A stretch of 44,787 bases of DNA from an uncultured Sphingomonas sp. Its GTDB lineage: Bacteria; Pseudomonadota; Alphaproteobacteria; Sphingomonadales; Sphingomonadaceae. The stretch spans positions 1 to 44,787 of the forward strand of contig CAJYSA010000082.1 in the NCBI GenBank assembly GCA_913777325.1. Direction: 5' to 3'. Both the position numbers and the translations under genes were made by a program. Shown here in pieces: positions 1 to 8,292 of this stretch. The stretch's first letter is position 1, and each line of letters opens with the position of its first letter. The notes under the pieces are model-generated. The model was given only the letters and a program-made list of their open reading frames with translations, did not search any database and was not told the origin of the DNA.

Positions 1-1906
1 CACCCTCGCGGGTCAGCGCGCCGAAGCCGATCGTCTCGCGCGCCATGTCCGCCGCGCCCGCATTGGTCGTCATGATCAGGATGACGTTGCGGAAATCGAC
101 GGTCTTGCCGTGCTGGTCGGTCAGGCGCCCGTTGTCCATCACCTGCAACAGGATGTTGAACAGGTCCGGATGCGCCTTCTCGATCTCGTCGAGCAGCAGC
201 ACGCAATGCGGGTTCTGGTCGACCGCGTCGGTCAACAGCCCGCCCTGATCGAAGCCGACATAGCCCGGGGGCGCACCGATCAGCCGGCTGACCGAGTGCC
301 GCTCCATATATTCGCTCATGTCGAAGCGCTGGAGCGGGATGCCCAGGATCGTCGACAATTGCTTGGCAACCTCGGTCTTGCCGACGCCGGTCGGGCCGGT
401 GAACAGGTAATTGCCGATCGGCTTTTCCGGTTCGCGCAGGCCGGCGCGCGCCAGCTTGATCGCCGACGACAGCTTCTCGATCGCCATGTTCTGCCCGAAC
501 ACGACGCGCTTCAGGTCGGTCTCCAGCGTCTCGAGCTGCTTCTTGTCGTCGGTCGACACGCTCTTCGGCGGAATGCGCGCCATCGTCGCGATCACCGCCT
601 CGATCTCCTTGGCGGTGATCGTCTTCTTGCGCTTCGAGGGGGCGACCAGCATCTGCATCGCGCCCACCTCGTCGATCACGTCGATCGCCTTGTCGGGCAG
701 CTTGCGATCGTTGATGTAGCGCGCCGACAGCTCGACCGCCGACTTGATCGCCTCGGGCGTGTACTTGACCGCGTGATGCTCCTCGAACGCGGAGCGCAAG
801 CCAGCGAGGATCTTGATCGTGTCCTCGATCGTCGGCTCGTTGACGTCGATCTTCTGGAAACGGCGCAGCAGCGCGCGATCCTTCTCGAAGTGGTTGCGGA
901 ACTCCTTGTAGGTGGTCGATCCGATGCAGCGGATCGTGCCGCCCGACAACGCGGGTTTCAGCAGGTTCGACGCGTCCATCGCGCCGCCGCTGGTCGCGCC
1001 CGCACCGATCACGGTGTGGATCTCGTCGATGAAGAGCACCGCATGCGGCAGCTTCTCCAGCTCGTTGACGACCGCCTTCAGCCGCTCCTCGAAGTCGCCG
1101 CGATAGCGGGTGCCGGCGAGCAGCGCGCCCATGTCGAGCGAATAGATGACGGCTTCCTTCAGCACGTCGGGCACCTCGCCCTCGACGATCTTGCGCGCCA
1201 GTCCTTCCGCGATCGCGGTCTTGCCGACGCCGGGATCACCGACGTAGAGCGGGTTGTTCTTCGAGCGGCGGCACAGGATCTGCACGGTGCGATCGACCTC
1301 CGCCGAGCGCCCGATCAGCGGATCGACCTTGCCGATCTTGGCCTTTTCGTTGAGGTCGACCGTGAATTGCTTCAGCGCGCTTTCGCCCTTCTTGCCCGGC
1401 GCCTCGGGCTTTTCCTTCTTCTCTTCCTCGGGCGCGCCCTTGGCGCTGGTCGCCTCCGGGGTGGCCGCGCCCTTGCCGACGCCGTGGCTGATGTAGCTCA
1501 CCGCATCCAGCCGGCTCATGTCCTGCTGCTGCAGGAAATAGACGGCGTAGCTCTCGCGCTCGGAGAACAGCGCGACCAGCACGTTGGCGCCGGTCACCTC
1601 GTCGCGGCCCGACGACTGGACGTGCAGGATCGCGCGCTGGACGACCCGCTGGAAGCCGCTGGTCGGCGACGGATCGGTCGCGGCGTCGACCTTCAGCGCG
1701 CCGAGTTCGGTGTCGAGATAATGCGCGACGGTGGTCTTCAGCTCGCCCAGGTCGACCCCGCACGCCGACATCACCTGTCCGGCATGTTCATCGTCGATCA
1801 GCGCGAGCAGCAGGTGTTCGAGCGTCGCATATTCGTGGCGGCGCGACGACGCGGCCTCGAGTGCCTTGTGCAGCGTGGATTCGAGGGCGCTGGCAAATGA
1901 CGGCAT
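1..1906 (-). CDS. clpA: ATP-dependent Clp protease ATP-binding subunit ClpA (3' end outside window)
   Basis: ClpA is the AAA+ unfoldase that feeds substrates to the ClpP peptidase in the cytoplasm. The visible 635 residues hold a Clp_N double repeat (about 1-140), a charged Lys/Glu linker (about 150-178), the first AAA module with Walker A GDPGVGKT (223-230) and a Walker B ending LFIDE, and the second AAA module with GPTGVGKT (504-511) and [10 protein letters not shown]. The absence of a long ClpB-type coiled coil between the two AAA modules and the N-terminal domain favour ClpA over ClpB. The start ATG is preceded by AAGGAG. The C-terminus lies beyond position 1, so the IGL loop that contacts ClpP cannot be checked. 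clpS, often adjacent, is not next to it here; the gene upstream encodes DUF1192. Confidence 0.96.
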   Translation of the reverse strand, partial: MPSFASALESTLHKALEAASSRRHEYATLEHLLLALIDDEHAGQVMSACGVDLGELKTTVAHYLDTELGALKVDAATDPSPTSGFQRVVQRAILHVQSSGRDEVTGANVLVALFSERESYAVYFLQQQDMSRLDAVSYISHGVGKGAATPEATSAKGAPEEEKKEKPEAPGKKGESALKQFTVDLNEKAKIGKVDPLIGRSAEVDRTVQILCRRSKNNPLYVGDPGVGKTAIAEGLARKIVEGEVPDVLKEAVIYSLDMGALLAGTRYRGDFEERLKAVVNELEKLPHAVLFIDEIHTVIGAGATSGGAMDASNLLKPALSGGTIRCIGSTTYKEFRNHFEKDRALLRRFQKIDVNEPTIEDTIKILAGLRSAFEEHHAVKYTPEAIKSAVELSARYINDRKLPDKAIDVIDEVGAMQMLVAPSKRKKTITAKEIEAVIATMARIPPKSVSTDDKKQLETLETDLKRVVFGQNMAIEKLSSAIKLARAGLREPEKPIGNYLFTGPTGVGKTEVAKQLSTILGIPLQRFDMSEYMERHSVSRLIGAPPGYVGFDQGGLLTDAVDQNPHCVLLLDEIEKAHPDLFNILLQVMDNGRLTDQHGKTVDFRNVILIMTTNAGAADMARETIGFGALTREG

Positions 1907-1925
1907 CAGGTTACTCCTTGCAGGC

Positions 1926-1941
1926 CGCGTGAAGCCACGCG
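1926..1941 (-). promoter_or_regulatory. Hairpin in the clpA leader
   Basis: CGCGTG, a 4-nt loop and CACGCG form a perfect 6-bp stem just upstream of the clpA ribosome binding site. It could influence translation, but nothing beyond the symmetry supports a function. No convincing heat-shock sigma promoter was found in the 142-bp gap. Confidence 0.25.
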
Positions 1942-2048
1942 ACCCCTTGCCACGAATGTCGTGATGAAGGGGCGCCGCATCAAGCGGGTCCGTTCACCAC
2001 GTCTCGACCGCATGCCCCGGCAACTGTCGCTCGCTGCCGGCGCCGACC

Positions 2049-2255
2049 TTATTTTCTGAATAACGCGTCGGCACTTGCGCGATGGTTAACGGCGCCTTCG
2101 ATCTTTTTGCGCGCACGGGCGATCTCGCCTTCCAGCGCGGCGACCCGCGCCTCCAGCTCGACGACCGACAGGCGATCGAGATCCTCGCGCAGCAGCGCGG
2201 TCAGCGGATCGTCGGGGCGCGCCCCCAGGATGTCGTCCAGGTCCACGGGCAGCAT
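2049..2255 (-). CDS. DUF1192 family small protein
   Basis: A 68-residue protein with the typical DUF1192 layout: a short acidic N-terminus (DLDDILGARPDDPL), the conserved DLDRLSVVELEARVAALEGEI helix broken here only for description, and a basic end with the NHRASADALFRK pattern. The middle is predicted coiled coil. Function is unknown in the family, which is confined mostly to alphaproteobacteria. An in-frame ATG further upstream (2318) would add 21 residues that do not resemble the family and would run into the divergent oxidoreductase gene, so the internal ATG is preferred. It is in the same direction as clpA, 142 bp upstream. Confidence 0.8.
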   Translation of the reverse strand: MLPVDLDDILGARPDDPLTALLREDLDRLSVVELEARVAALEGEIARARKKIEGAVNHRASADALFRK

Positions 2256-2257
2256 CG

Positions 2258-2286
2258 TTGACGCTGGGGAAGTCGGAGTCAATATG
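2258..2286 (+). promoter_or_regulatory. Possible promoter of the quinone oxidoreductase gene
   Basis: TTGACG is followed after 17 bp by AATATG. The -35 is good and the -10 is weak. It lies in the divergent gap between the DUF1192 and oxidoreductase genes, giving a leader of about 25 nt. Confidence 0.3.
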
Positions 2287-2316
2287 ACCGTCACGCTAAG
2301 ACAGGTTGCGCTATCC

Positions 2317-3318
2317 ATGACCGACGTGCCCGATACGATGCTGGCGATCGATCCCGAAGAGGCGGGTGGGCCCGAGGTGCTGGCCCCGGTGCGCCGCGCG
2401 GTGCCGGTGCCGGGCGATGGCGAGGTGCTGGTGCGCGTCGCCGCCGCCGGGGTGAACCGCCCGGACGTGATGCAGCGGCGCGGGCTCTATCCGCCGCCGC
2501 CGGGCGCGCCCTCGACGCTGGGGCTGGAGATCGCGGGCGAGGTCGTCGCGCTGGGGGAGGGCGTCGATCCCGACATGCTGGGCGCGCGCGTCTGCGCGCT
2601 CGTCGCGGGTGGCGGCTATGCCGAATATGCGGTCGCGCCCGCCGCGCAATGCCTGGGCGTGCCCGACGCGCTGACAATGGAAGAGGCGGCGGCGCTGCCG
2701 GAGACGCTGTTCACGGTGTGGACGAACCTGTTCGAGCGCGCCTTCGCGGTCGAGGGTGACACGGTGCTGGTCCACGGCGGGACCAGCGGGATCGGGACGA
2801 TGGCGATAACGCTGGGCAATCTGTTCGGGCTGGAGGTGATCGTGACGGTCGGCTCCGACGAGAAGCGCGCGGCGGCGCTGCGGCTGGGCGCGGATCATGC
2901 GATCAATTACCGCGACGAGGATTTCGTCGCGCGCGTCAAGGAGATCACCGGCGGGCGCGGCTGCGCGGCGGTGCTCGACATGGTCGGCGGCGATTACGTG
3001 CCGCGCAACCTGGAATGCCTGGCCGACGACGGGCGCCACGTGTCGATCGCGGTGCAGCGCGGCGCCTCGACGACGGTGCCGCTGTTCGAGATCATGAAGC
3101 GGCGGCTGACGCTGACCGGATCGACGCTGCGCGCCCGCGACGCGGCGTTCAAATCGCTGGTCGCCGAGGAGATCGCGCGGACAGTGTGGCCGTTCGCGGC
3201 GGCGGGCAAGCTGAAGCCGGTCATGGACCGCAGCTTTCCGCTCAGCCAGGCCGCCGACGCGCATCGGCGGATGGAAGAGGGCAGCCATGTCGGCAAGATC
3301 GTGCTGACGATCGCCTGA
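2317..3318 (+). CDS. NAD(P)H-quinone oxidoreductase, zinc-free MDR family
   Basis: A 333-residue medium-chain dehydrogenase/reductase of the quinone oxidoreductase (QOR, PIG3-like) group, expected to reduce quinones or other carbonyl compounds with NADPH in the cytoplasm. The N-terminal GroES-like domain carries GVNRPDVMQRRGLYPPPPGA, the marker of the PIG3-like branch. The Rossmann domain has VHGGTSGIGTMAI as nucleotide loop. The zinc cysteine cluster of alcohol dehydrogenases is missing, as expected for QOR. The ATG at 2317 gives MTDVPDTMLAIDPEEAGGPE, which fits family N-termini; an in-frame ATG at 2284 would add 11 unusual residues. Confidence 0.88.
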   Translation: MTDVPDTMLAIDPEEAGGPEVLAPVRRAVPVPGDGEVLVRVAAAGVNRPDVMQRRGLYPPPPGAPSTLGLEIAGEVVALGEGVDPDMLGARVCALVAGGGYAEYAVAPAAQCLGVPDALTMEEAAALPETLFTVWTNLFERAFAVEGDTVLVHGGTSGIGTMAITLGNLFGLEVIVTVGSDEKRAAALRLGADHAINYRDEDFVARVKEITGGRGCAAVLDMVGGDYVPRNLECLADDGRHVSIAVQRGASTTVPLFEIMKRRLTLTGSTLRARDAAFKSLVAEEIARTVWPFAAAGKLKPVMDRSFPLSQAADAHRRMEEGSHVGKIVLTIA

Positions 3319-3363
3319 TCGTCGCGATGATCGCGGCGGCGGCTGGGGACGGCCCCGTGCGCC

Positions 3364-3795
3364 TCAGCCGTGGATGGGGTCCACGCCCAGCCGCGGGATC
3401 TCGATCACCGGGCAGCGGTCCATGACCACCTTCAGCCCCGCCGCCTCGGCCCGCGCGGCGGCATCGTGATCGATGACGCCCAATTGCAGCCACACCGCCT
3501 TCGCGCCGATCGCGATCGCCTGATCGACCACCGCGCCCGCCTCCGCCGAGCGGCGGAAGATGTCGACCATGTCGATCGGGTCGCCCAATTGGTCGAGATC
3601 GCGGAACACGAACTCGCCGTGGACATGCGTGCCGGTGATCTGCGGATTGACCGGGATCACGCGATAGCCATGCGCCTGCAGCGACGCCATCACGCCGTGC
3701 GACGGCCGCGTCGGCCGGTCCGAGGCGCCGACCAGCGCGATCGTGCGGACTTCCTCCAGCAAGGTGCGGATCTCGTCGTCGGTGGTCAGCGGCAT
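3364..3795 (-). CDS. CoA-binding domain protein (YccU type)
   Basis: A 143-residue single-domain protein of the CoA_binding_2 family. It has the Rossmann loop IALVGASDRPTRPSHGV near residues 18-34, then VIPVNPQ and the conserved DMVDIFRR segment, and ends with VMDRCPVIE. Such proteins bind CoA or a nucleotide in the cytoplasm; no defined reaction is established. It converges with the quinone oxidoreductase gene, with 45 bp between the stops that include the palindrome CGCGATgATCGCG at 3323-3335. Confidence 0.85.
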   Translation of the reverse strand: MPLTTDDEIRTLLEEVRTIALVGASDRPTRPSHGVMASLQAHGYRVIPVNPQITGTHVHGEFVFRDLDQLGDPIDMVDIFRRSAEAGAVVDQAIAIGAKAVWLQLGVIDHDAAARAEAAGLKVVMDRCPVIEIPRLGVDPIHG

Positions 3796-3840
3796 GGCTC
3801 GGCTCCTTCGCGGGTGAAACGATCCGGCGCGCCGAACGGT

Positions 3841-4698
3841 TCAGGGGGTGCGCAGCGCCCAACGCAACACGCGGGCAAGCCCGTCCGCGCCGGCGCGGAT
3901 CGCGGGGCGGGCGAGCGGCGCGGGGCGGCGATCGTGGAGGGCCGCTGCCCAGTCGGGCAACAGGTCCAGCGCGGCGGCGGCGGCCACCGCCAGGCCGGCG
4001 GCCTGCGTGCGGTCGGGGCCGGGCGCGAGCAGTGCGTCCGCGACGGTGCGGACGCGGTGGTCGCCGCGCAGTGCGGGGCGCACCGCGCGGTAATAAGCGG
4101 CGATATCGGCACGCGAGCGCGGCACGTCGCGCGCGCCCAGCCGCTCCGCGACGATCGCGACGTCGGCGATATACCGGTCCTGCGCGGCGGGCGGCAACGC
4201 CGCGTCGCGATAGCGCAGATAGGCACGCAGGAAGCTGTCGGTTTCGGCGACATGCACCCAGGTCAGCAGCGCGGGATCGTTGGCGTCATAGGGTGCGCCA
4301 TCGGGCAGCGTGCCGTGGATGCGGTCGTGGATCGCGCGGACCTGCGCGATCGTGCGCTCCGCCAGCGCGGTCGGGCCATAGGTGGTGACGGCGATGAATT
4401 GCGCGGTACGGCGTAGCCGGCCCAGCCGGTCGCGACGAAAGTCGCTATGATCCCAGACGCCGGCCAGCGCGCCGGGATGGAGCATCTGGAGCAGCAGCGC
4501 GGAGATGCCGCCGATCATCATCGCGGAAAAGTCGCCGTGGACGGCCCAGGCGGGGGAGTCGGCGGCGATCAGCCCGTCGTCGCCGGGCGCGCGGGCAAGG
4601 TCGAGCGTGCCGCTGCCCACCATCTCGCGCAGCGCCTGCGCGAGCGCGGCGCGGGCACGATCGACCGCTGGGGCGATCATCGGGTCGACGATCGCCAT
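3841..4698 (-). CDS. Oxygenase MpaB family protein (DUF2236)
   Basis: A 285-residue protein of the DUF2236/MpaB family, heme-containing or predicted oxygenases related to the latex-clearing protein Lcp and fungal MpaB. Family marks seen are the N-terminal GDFSAMMIGGISALLLQMLHP-like stretch (residues about 55-75), the GRLRRTAQFIAVTTYG segment and the WVHVAETDSFL motif with a conserved His. The start at 4698 leaves 25 bp to the end of mucR; an in-frame ATG at 4758 would overlap mucR and adds a family-atypical tail. Substrate unknown. Confidence 0.82.
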   Translation of the reverse strand: MAIVDPMIAPAVDRARAALAQALREMVGSGTLDLARAPGDDGLIAADSPAWAVHGDFSAMMIGGISALLLQMLHPGALAGVWDHSDFRRDRLGRLRRTAQFIAVTTYGPTALAERTIAQVRAIHDRIHGTLPDGAPYDANDPALLTWVHVAETDSFLRAYLRYRDAALPPAAQDRYIADVAIVAERLGARDVPRSRADIAAYYRAVRPALRGDHRVRTVADALLAPGPDRTQAAGLAVAAAAALDLLPDWAAALHDRRPAPLARPAIRAGADGLARVLRWALRTP

Positions 4699-4723
4699 CG
4701 GTCGCGCGCCCGCGCCGTATGCG

Positions 4724-5236
4724 TCAGCCCTCGGCTGCCGCGTTCTTGCGACGGCCACGGCCGCCGGTGGGGGCCGGCTCGCTCGCGGCGGGCGCGGCGT
4801 CGCTGCGGCGCGCGCCGGGCTTGCGGCCCAGGCCGATCTTCTTGGCCATGTCGCGGCGTGCTTCCGAATAGCTTTCGGCGACCATGGGATAGTCCGGCTT
4901 CAGCCCGTAGCGCTGGCGATAGTCGTCCGGGGTCAGGCCGTGGCCCGCCAGGTGGCGGCGCAGCGTCTTGTAAGGCTTGCCGTCGATCAGCGAGATCAGG
5001 TGATCCTTCGATGCCAGCGACTTCCGCACCGACACGGCGGGCGTATATTCGGTCGCGGGCTCTTCCGGCGCCGCCGGTGCAGTCGCGGACGACAGGTTCG
5101 TCACCGCATCGTGCATCGTGCGCAGAAACGCCGGAACGTCCTCGCCGGAGGCGCGGGTGTTGGGATTGGCCAGCCACGCGATGGTCAGTTCGGTGGCAAG
5201 CTCAACCGCATTGGCAGTCATGGTATCGTCGGACAT
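4724..5236 (-). CDS. mucR: MucR/Ros family transcriptional regulator
   Basis: A 170-residue DNA-binding regulator of the Ros/MucR family, H-NS-like silencers and cell-envelope regulators of alphaproteobacteria. The C-terminal domain has the family signatures KTLRRHLAGHGLTPDDYR, YGLKPDYPMVA and SEARRDMAKKIGLGRKPG. The first zinc ligand of Ros (Cys) is Ser82 here and the second position is Asp85, followed by His95 and His99, so the classic Cys2His2 site is not intact. The N-terminal half (about 1-65) contains the oligomerisation-type helix AVELATELTIAWLANPN. The ribosome binding site AAGGGAG lies 6 nt before the ATG. It is transcribed away from the amidohydrolase pair across a 224-bp AT-richer gap. 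Confidence 0.9.
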   Translation of the reverse strand: MSDDTMTANAVELATELTIAWLANPNTRASGEDVPAFLRTMHDAVTNLSSATAPAAPEEPATEYTPAVSVRKSLASKDHLISLIDGKPYKTLRRHLAGHGLTPDDYRQRYGLKPDYPMVAESYSEARRDMAKKIGLGRKPGARRSDAAPAASEPAPTGGRGRRKNAAAEG

Positions 5237-5262
5237 GGGGGGCTCCCTTACTTATGTGCGTC

Positions 5263-5291
5263 GCACTAGACAGCGTTTTGACGCAGGTCAA
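5263..5291 (-). promoter_or_regulatory. Promoter of mucR
   Basis: On the minus strand TTGACC (5291-5286), a 17-bp spacer and TAGTGC (5268-5263) give a reasonable housekeeping promoter with a leader of about 20 nt before the mucR ATG. Confidence 0.5.
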
Positions 5292-5322
5292 CGCGATCAG
5301 TACCAACAAATCAACATACATC

Positions 5323-5340
5323 TATTTGCGCGCGCAAATA
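5323..5340. promoter_or_regulatory. 18-bp perfect palindrome between mucR and amidohydrolase gene
   Basis: TATTTGCGCGCGCAAATA is a perfect palindrome with AT-rich shoulders, in an AT-rich patch (about 5300-5345) that stands out from the surrounding sequence. It lies about 32 bp upstream of the mucR -35 box. MucR proteins bind AT-rich sites and autoregulate in other alphaproteobacteria, so an operator for MucR or another dimeric regulator is an inference. Confidence 0.45.
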
Positions 5341-5394
5341 TCGACCGGGAACCTTTTCGGTCCAGCGTTTAAGCGCGGAATGACGCGCCTCCGC

Positions 5395-5424
5395 TTGACC
5401 GTTGCGCAACCGCGCGTCCATGAT
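5395..5424 (+). promoter_or_regulatory. Possible promoter of the amidohydrolase pair
   Basis: TTGACC is followed after 18 bp by CATGAT. The spacer begins with the palindrome GTTGCGCAAC. Weak -10, so only a candidate. Confidence 0.3.
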
Positions 5425-5460
5425 CGGGACAAGCAAAGCACGAATAAAAGGGGCATTGGC

Positions 5461-6879
5461 ATGAATTCGGACCGCGCGCGGCGTGCGTTGTTGTCGGTCG
5501 CGTTGCTGGCGCTGCCGCTGGCGGCGTGCGCCGCGACCAAGGAGAAGCCGGCGACCGCCGCGAAGAAGGCGCCGCCGGTCCGCTACGCGCGCGATCCCTA
5601 TCCATCGACCTATCGTGCCTATCCCGGCACGCCGACGCTGGTGCGCAACGTCACCGTGTTCGATGGCGAGGGCAACCGGATCGACAATGGCGCGGCGCTC
5701 TTCGCCGATGGCAAGGTGGTCGCGGTCGGGCAGGCGCTCGATGCCCCGGCGGGCGCGACGGTGATCGACGGGCAGGGCAAGTATCTGACCCCCGGCATCG
5801 TCGACATCCACAGTCATCTCGGCGACTATCCCAGTCCCGGCGTCCAGGCGCACTCCGACGGCAACGAGGCGACCGCCCCGGTCACCGCCGACGTCTGGGC
5901 CGAACACAGCGTCTGGCCGCAGGATCCCGGCTTCGGTCGCGCCCTGGCCAATGGCGGGGTGACGACGCTGCAGATCCTGCCCGGCTCGGCGAACCTGATG
6001 GGCGGGCGCAGCGTGGTGCTGAAGAACGTCTATGGCCGCACGATGCAGGCGATGAAGTTCCCCGGCGCGCCTTATGGCCTCAAGATGGCGTGCGGCGAGA
6101 ACCCCAAGCGCGTCTACGGAAGCAAAAATCGCGAACCATCCACGCGAATGGGCAATGTCGCGGTCGATCGCCAGACCTGGGCGAAGGCGGCGGCGTACAA
6201 GCGCAAATGGGACAAGTACGAGGCCGAGGGCGGCGACATGCCCGACCGCGATATCGGAATGGATACGCTGCGCGGCGTGCTGTCGGGCGAGATCATGGTC
6301 CAGAACCATTGCTACCGCGCCGACGAGATGGCGATCGTCCTCGATATGGCCCGGGAGTTCGGCTATCACGTCACCGCGTTCCACCACGCGGTGGAGGCGT
6401 ACAAGATCGCGGACCTGCTGAAGGCCAGCGGCACCTGCGCGGCGGTGTGGGCCGACTGGTACGGCTTCAAGATGGAAAGCTACGACGGGATCGGCGAGAA
6501 CCTGGCGATCCTCGAAAATGCCGGCGCGTGCGCGATGATCCACTCCGACGACGAGAACGGTATCCAGCGCCTGAACCAGGAGGTCGCCAAGGTGCTGTCC
6601 TCGGCGCGGCATTCGGGCATCCAGATCAGCGACGCGGCGGCATGGAAGTGGCTGTCGCTCGGCCCGGCGAAGGCGCTCGGCATCGATGCGCAGACCGGCA
6701 GCCTGAAGCCGGGCAAGATGGCCGACGTGGTGCTGTGGAACGGCAATCCGTTCAGCGTCTATACCCGGCCCGAAAAGGTGTGGGTCGACGGGGCGCTGTT
6801 GTACGACGCGAACGACCCGAAACGTCGCCCGGTGAGCGACTTCGAACTCGGCCAGCCCGGATCGGGAGACGTCAAGTGA
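5461..6879 (+). CDS. Amidohydrolase family lipoprotein (catalytic partner)
   Basis: A 472-residue amidohydrolase-superfamily protein. Residues 1-22 are a lipoprotein signal with lipobox LAAC (Cys23), so it is probably anchored in the periplasm. The metal site is present: HSH (His117, His119) in VDIHSHLG, later NHCYRADEM, TAFHHAVEAYK and the C-terminal MIHSDDENG with the catalytic Asp. The end LKPGKMADVVLWNGNPFS is the usual beta-sandwich return. Substrate unknown; relatives include imidazolonepropionase-like and peptidase-like enzymes. An AAAGGGG ribosome binding site precedes the ATG. It overlaps the next gene by 4 bp (GTGA), implying translational coupling. Confidence 0.88.
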   Translation: MNSDRARRALLSVALLALPLAACAATKEKPATAAKKAPPVRYARDPYPSTYRAYPGTPTLVRNVTVFDGEGNRIDNGAALFADGKVVAVGQALDAPAGATVIDGQGKYLTPGIVDIHSHLGDYPSPGVQAHSDGNEATAPVTADVWAEHSVWPQDPGFGRALANGGVTTLQILPGSANLMGGRSVVLKNVYGRTMQAMKFPGAPYGLKMACGENPKRVYGSKNREPSTRMGNVAVDRQTWAKAAAYKRKWDKYEAEGGDMPDRDIGMDTLRGVLSGEIMVQNHCYRADEMAIVLDMAREFGYHVTAFHHAVEAYKIADLLKASGTCAAVWADWYGFKMESYDGIGENLAILENAGACAMIHSDDENGIQRLNQEVAKVLSSARHSGIQISDAAAWKWLSLGPAKALGIDAQTGSLKPGKMADVVLWNGNPFSVYTRPEKVWVDGALLYDANDPKRRPVSDFELGQPGSGDVK

Positions 6880-8171
6880 AGCGCGCGCTGCTCCTTCTCG
6901 CCACGATGCTGGCGAGTCCGGCAATGGCCCAGACTGTGGCGATCACCGGCGGCACCGTCGCGATCGGCGACGGCTCCGCTCCCGTCGAGGGCGGCACGGT
7001 GGTGATCGCCAACGGCCGCATCGTCGCCGCCGGGCGCGGCGTCGCGGTGCCGGCGGGTGCGCAGGTGATCGACGCGACGGGCAAATGGGTGTCGGCGGGC
7101 GTCGTCTCGGCGCTCAGCGACCTCTCGCTGGTCGATGCCGATGGCGTGCAGGAAAGCAACGACGCCGGCGCGCGCAATTCGCCGTTCAAGGCATCGATCG
7201 ACGTGTCGCTGGGGGTCAATCCGGCGGCGGTGAAGGTCGCCAACGAGCGGCTGGGTGGCGTCACCCGCGCGATCGTGACGCCCAATGCGGGCGGCTCGAT
7301 CTTCGCCGGGCAGGGCGCGGTGATCGACCTCGGCGCCGATCCGGCGGCGGTGACGCGCCCGCGTGCCTTCCAGTTCGTCGAACTGGGCGAGGACGGCGGC
7401 AAGCTGGCGGGCGGCAGCCGCCCGGCGGCCTATGCGATGCTGCGCGACGCCTTCGCGCAGGCGCAGGATTACCGCCGCACCCCCGCCGCGTTCGATGGCC
7501 GCTCGCGCGACGCGCTGGTGACGCGCAGCGATGCCGCTGCGCTGCTGCGCGTGCTGGACGGCGAGGTGCCGCTGCTGGTGCATGTCGAGCGCGCGGCGGA
7601 CATCCGCAACGTCCTGGCGCTGACCCGCGACTATCCGAAGCTGAAGCTGGTGCTGGTCGGCGTGACCGAGGGCTGGCTGGTCGCGCGCGAGATCGCGGCG
7701 GCGAAGGTGCCGGTGATCGCGGCGGCGCTGGCCGACCTGCCTGCGCAGTTCGAGAATCTGGCCGCGACCGAATCGAACGTCGGGCGGCTGCGCGCGGCGG
7801 GCGTGCCGGTGGCGCTCGCCTCCACCGGCGCGTCGGGCGGCGACCATGTGCTGCGTCAGTTCGCGGGCAATCTGGTCGCGATCACGCGCGTGCCGGGCGC
7901 CACCGGGCTCGATTGGGGACAGGCGTTCGCGTCGATCACCAGCGGCCCGGCGGAGGCGATCGGCATGGGCGGAGAGATCGGCAGCCTGCGCGCCGGGCGC
8001 CGCGCCGATGTCGTGATCTGGGACGGTGACCCGCTGGAATTGTCGTCGGTGCCCGTGGCGACGTGGATCGACGGCGTGTCGCAGCCGATGCACTCGCGCC
8101 AGACCGAGCTGCGCGACCGCTATCTGACGCCCACCGAGGGCGCGTTGCCCAAGGCGTACGAGCGGCGGTGA
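6876..8171 (+). CDS. Amidohydrolase-like exported protein lacking metal ligands
   Basis: A 431-residue amidohydrolase-fold protein with a cleavable signal peptide (VKRALLLLATMLASPAMA, cut near residue 18). It starts with GTG inside the stop of the upstream amidohydrolase. The fold is recognisable from ITGGTVAIGDGSAPVEGG at the start and LRAGRRADVVIWDGDPLE at the end. However, the position of the metal-binding HxH is ALSDL (Leu80, Ser81, Asp82), and the segment matching the partner's catalytic IHSDDENG reads ASTGASGG. It is therefore probably not a metal hydrolase by itself and may be a structural or regulatory partner of the upstream protein. Confidence 0.82.
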   Translation: MKRALLLLATMLASPAMAQTVAITGGTVAIGDGSAPVEGGTVVIANGRIVAAGRGVAVPAGAQVIDATGKWVSAGVVSALSDLSLVDADGVQESNDAGARNSPFKASIDVSLGVNPAAVKVANERLGGVTRAIVTPNAGGSIFAGQGAVIDLGADPAAVTRPRAFQFVELGEDGGKLAGGSRPAAYAMLRDAFAQAQDYRRTPAAFDGRSRDALVTRSDAAALLRVLDGEVPLLVHVERAADIRNVLALTRDYPKLKLVLVGVTEGWLVAREIAAAKVPVIAAALADLPAQFENLAATESNVGRLRAAGVPVALASTGASGGDHVLRQFAGNLVAITRVPGATGLDWGQAFASITSGPAEAIGMGGEIGSLRAGRRADVVIWDGDPLELSSVPVATWIDGVSQPMHSRQTELRDRYLTPTEGALPKAYERR

Positions 8172-8292
8172 CCGCCTGAACGCCGACATCGGTTTGACGC
8201 ACGGGTGAGATGGGGGAGGGGGCGTGCCGCACCCTCCCCAAGGATCGTTGCACCTGTTACATCCCCGCGCGACACCAGAAAAAGGGGAGAGC

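Noticed and set aside
1907-2048. Heat-shock sigma factor promoter before clpA
   Set aside because: CTTGAT and CCCCTTCAT are present on the minus strand but only 6 bp apart, against the 12-15 bp required.
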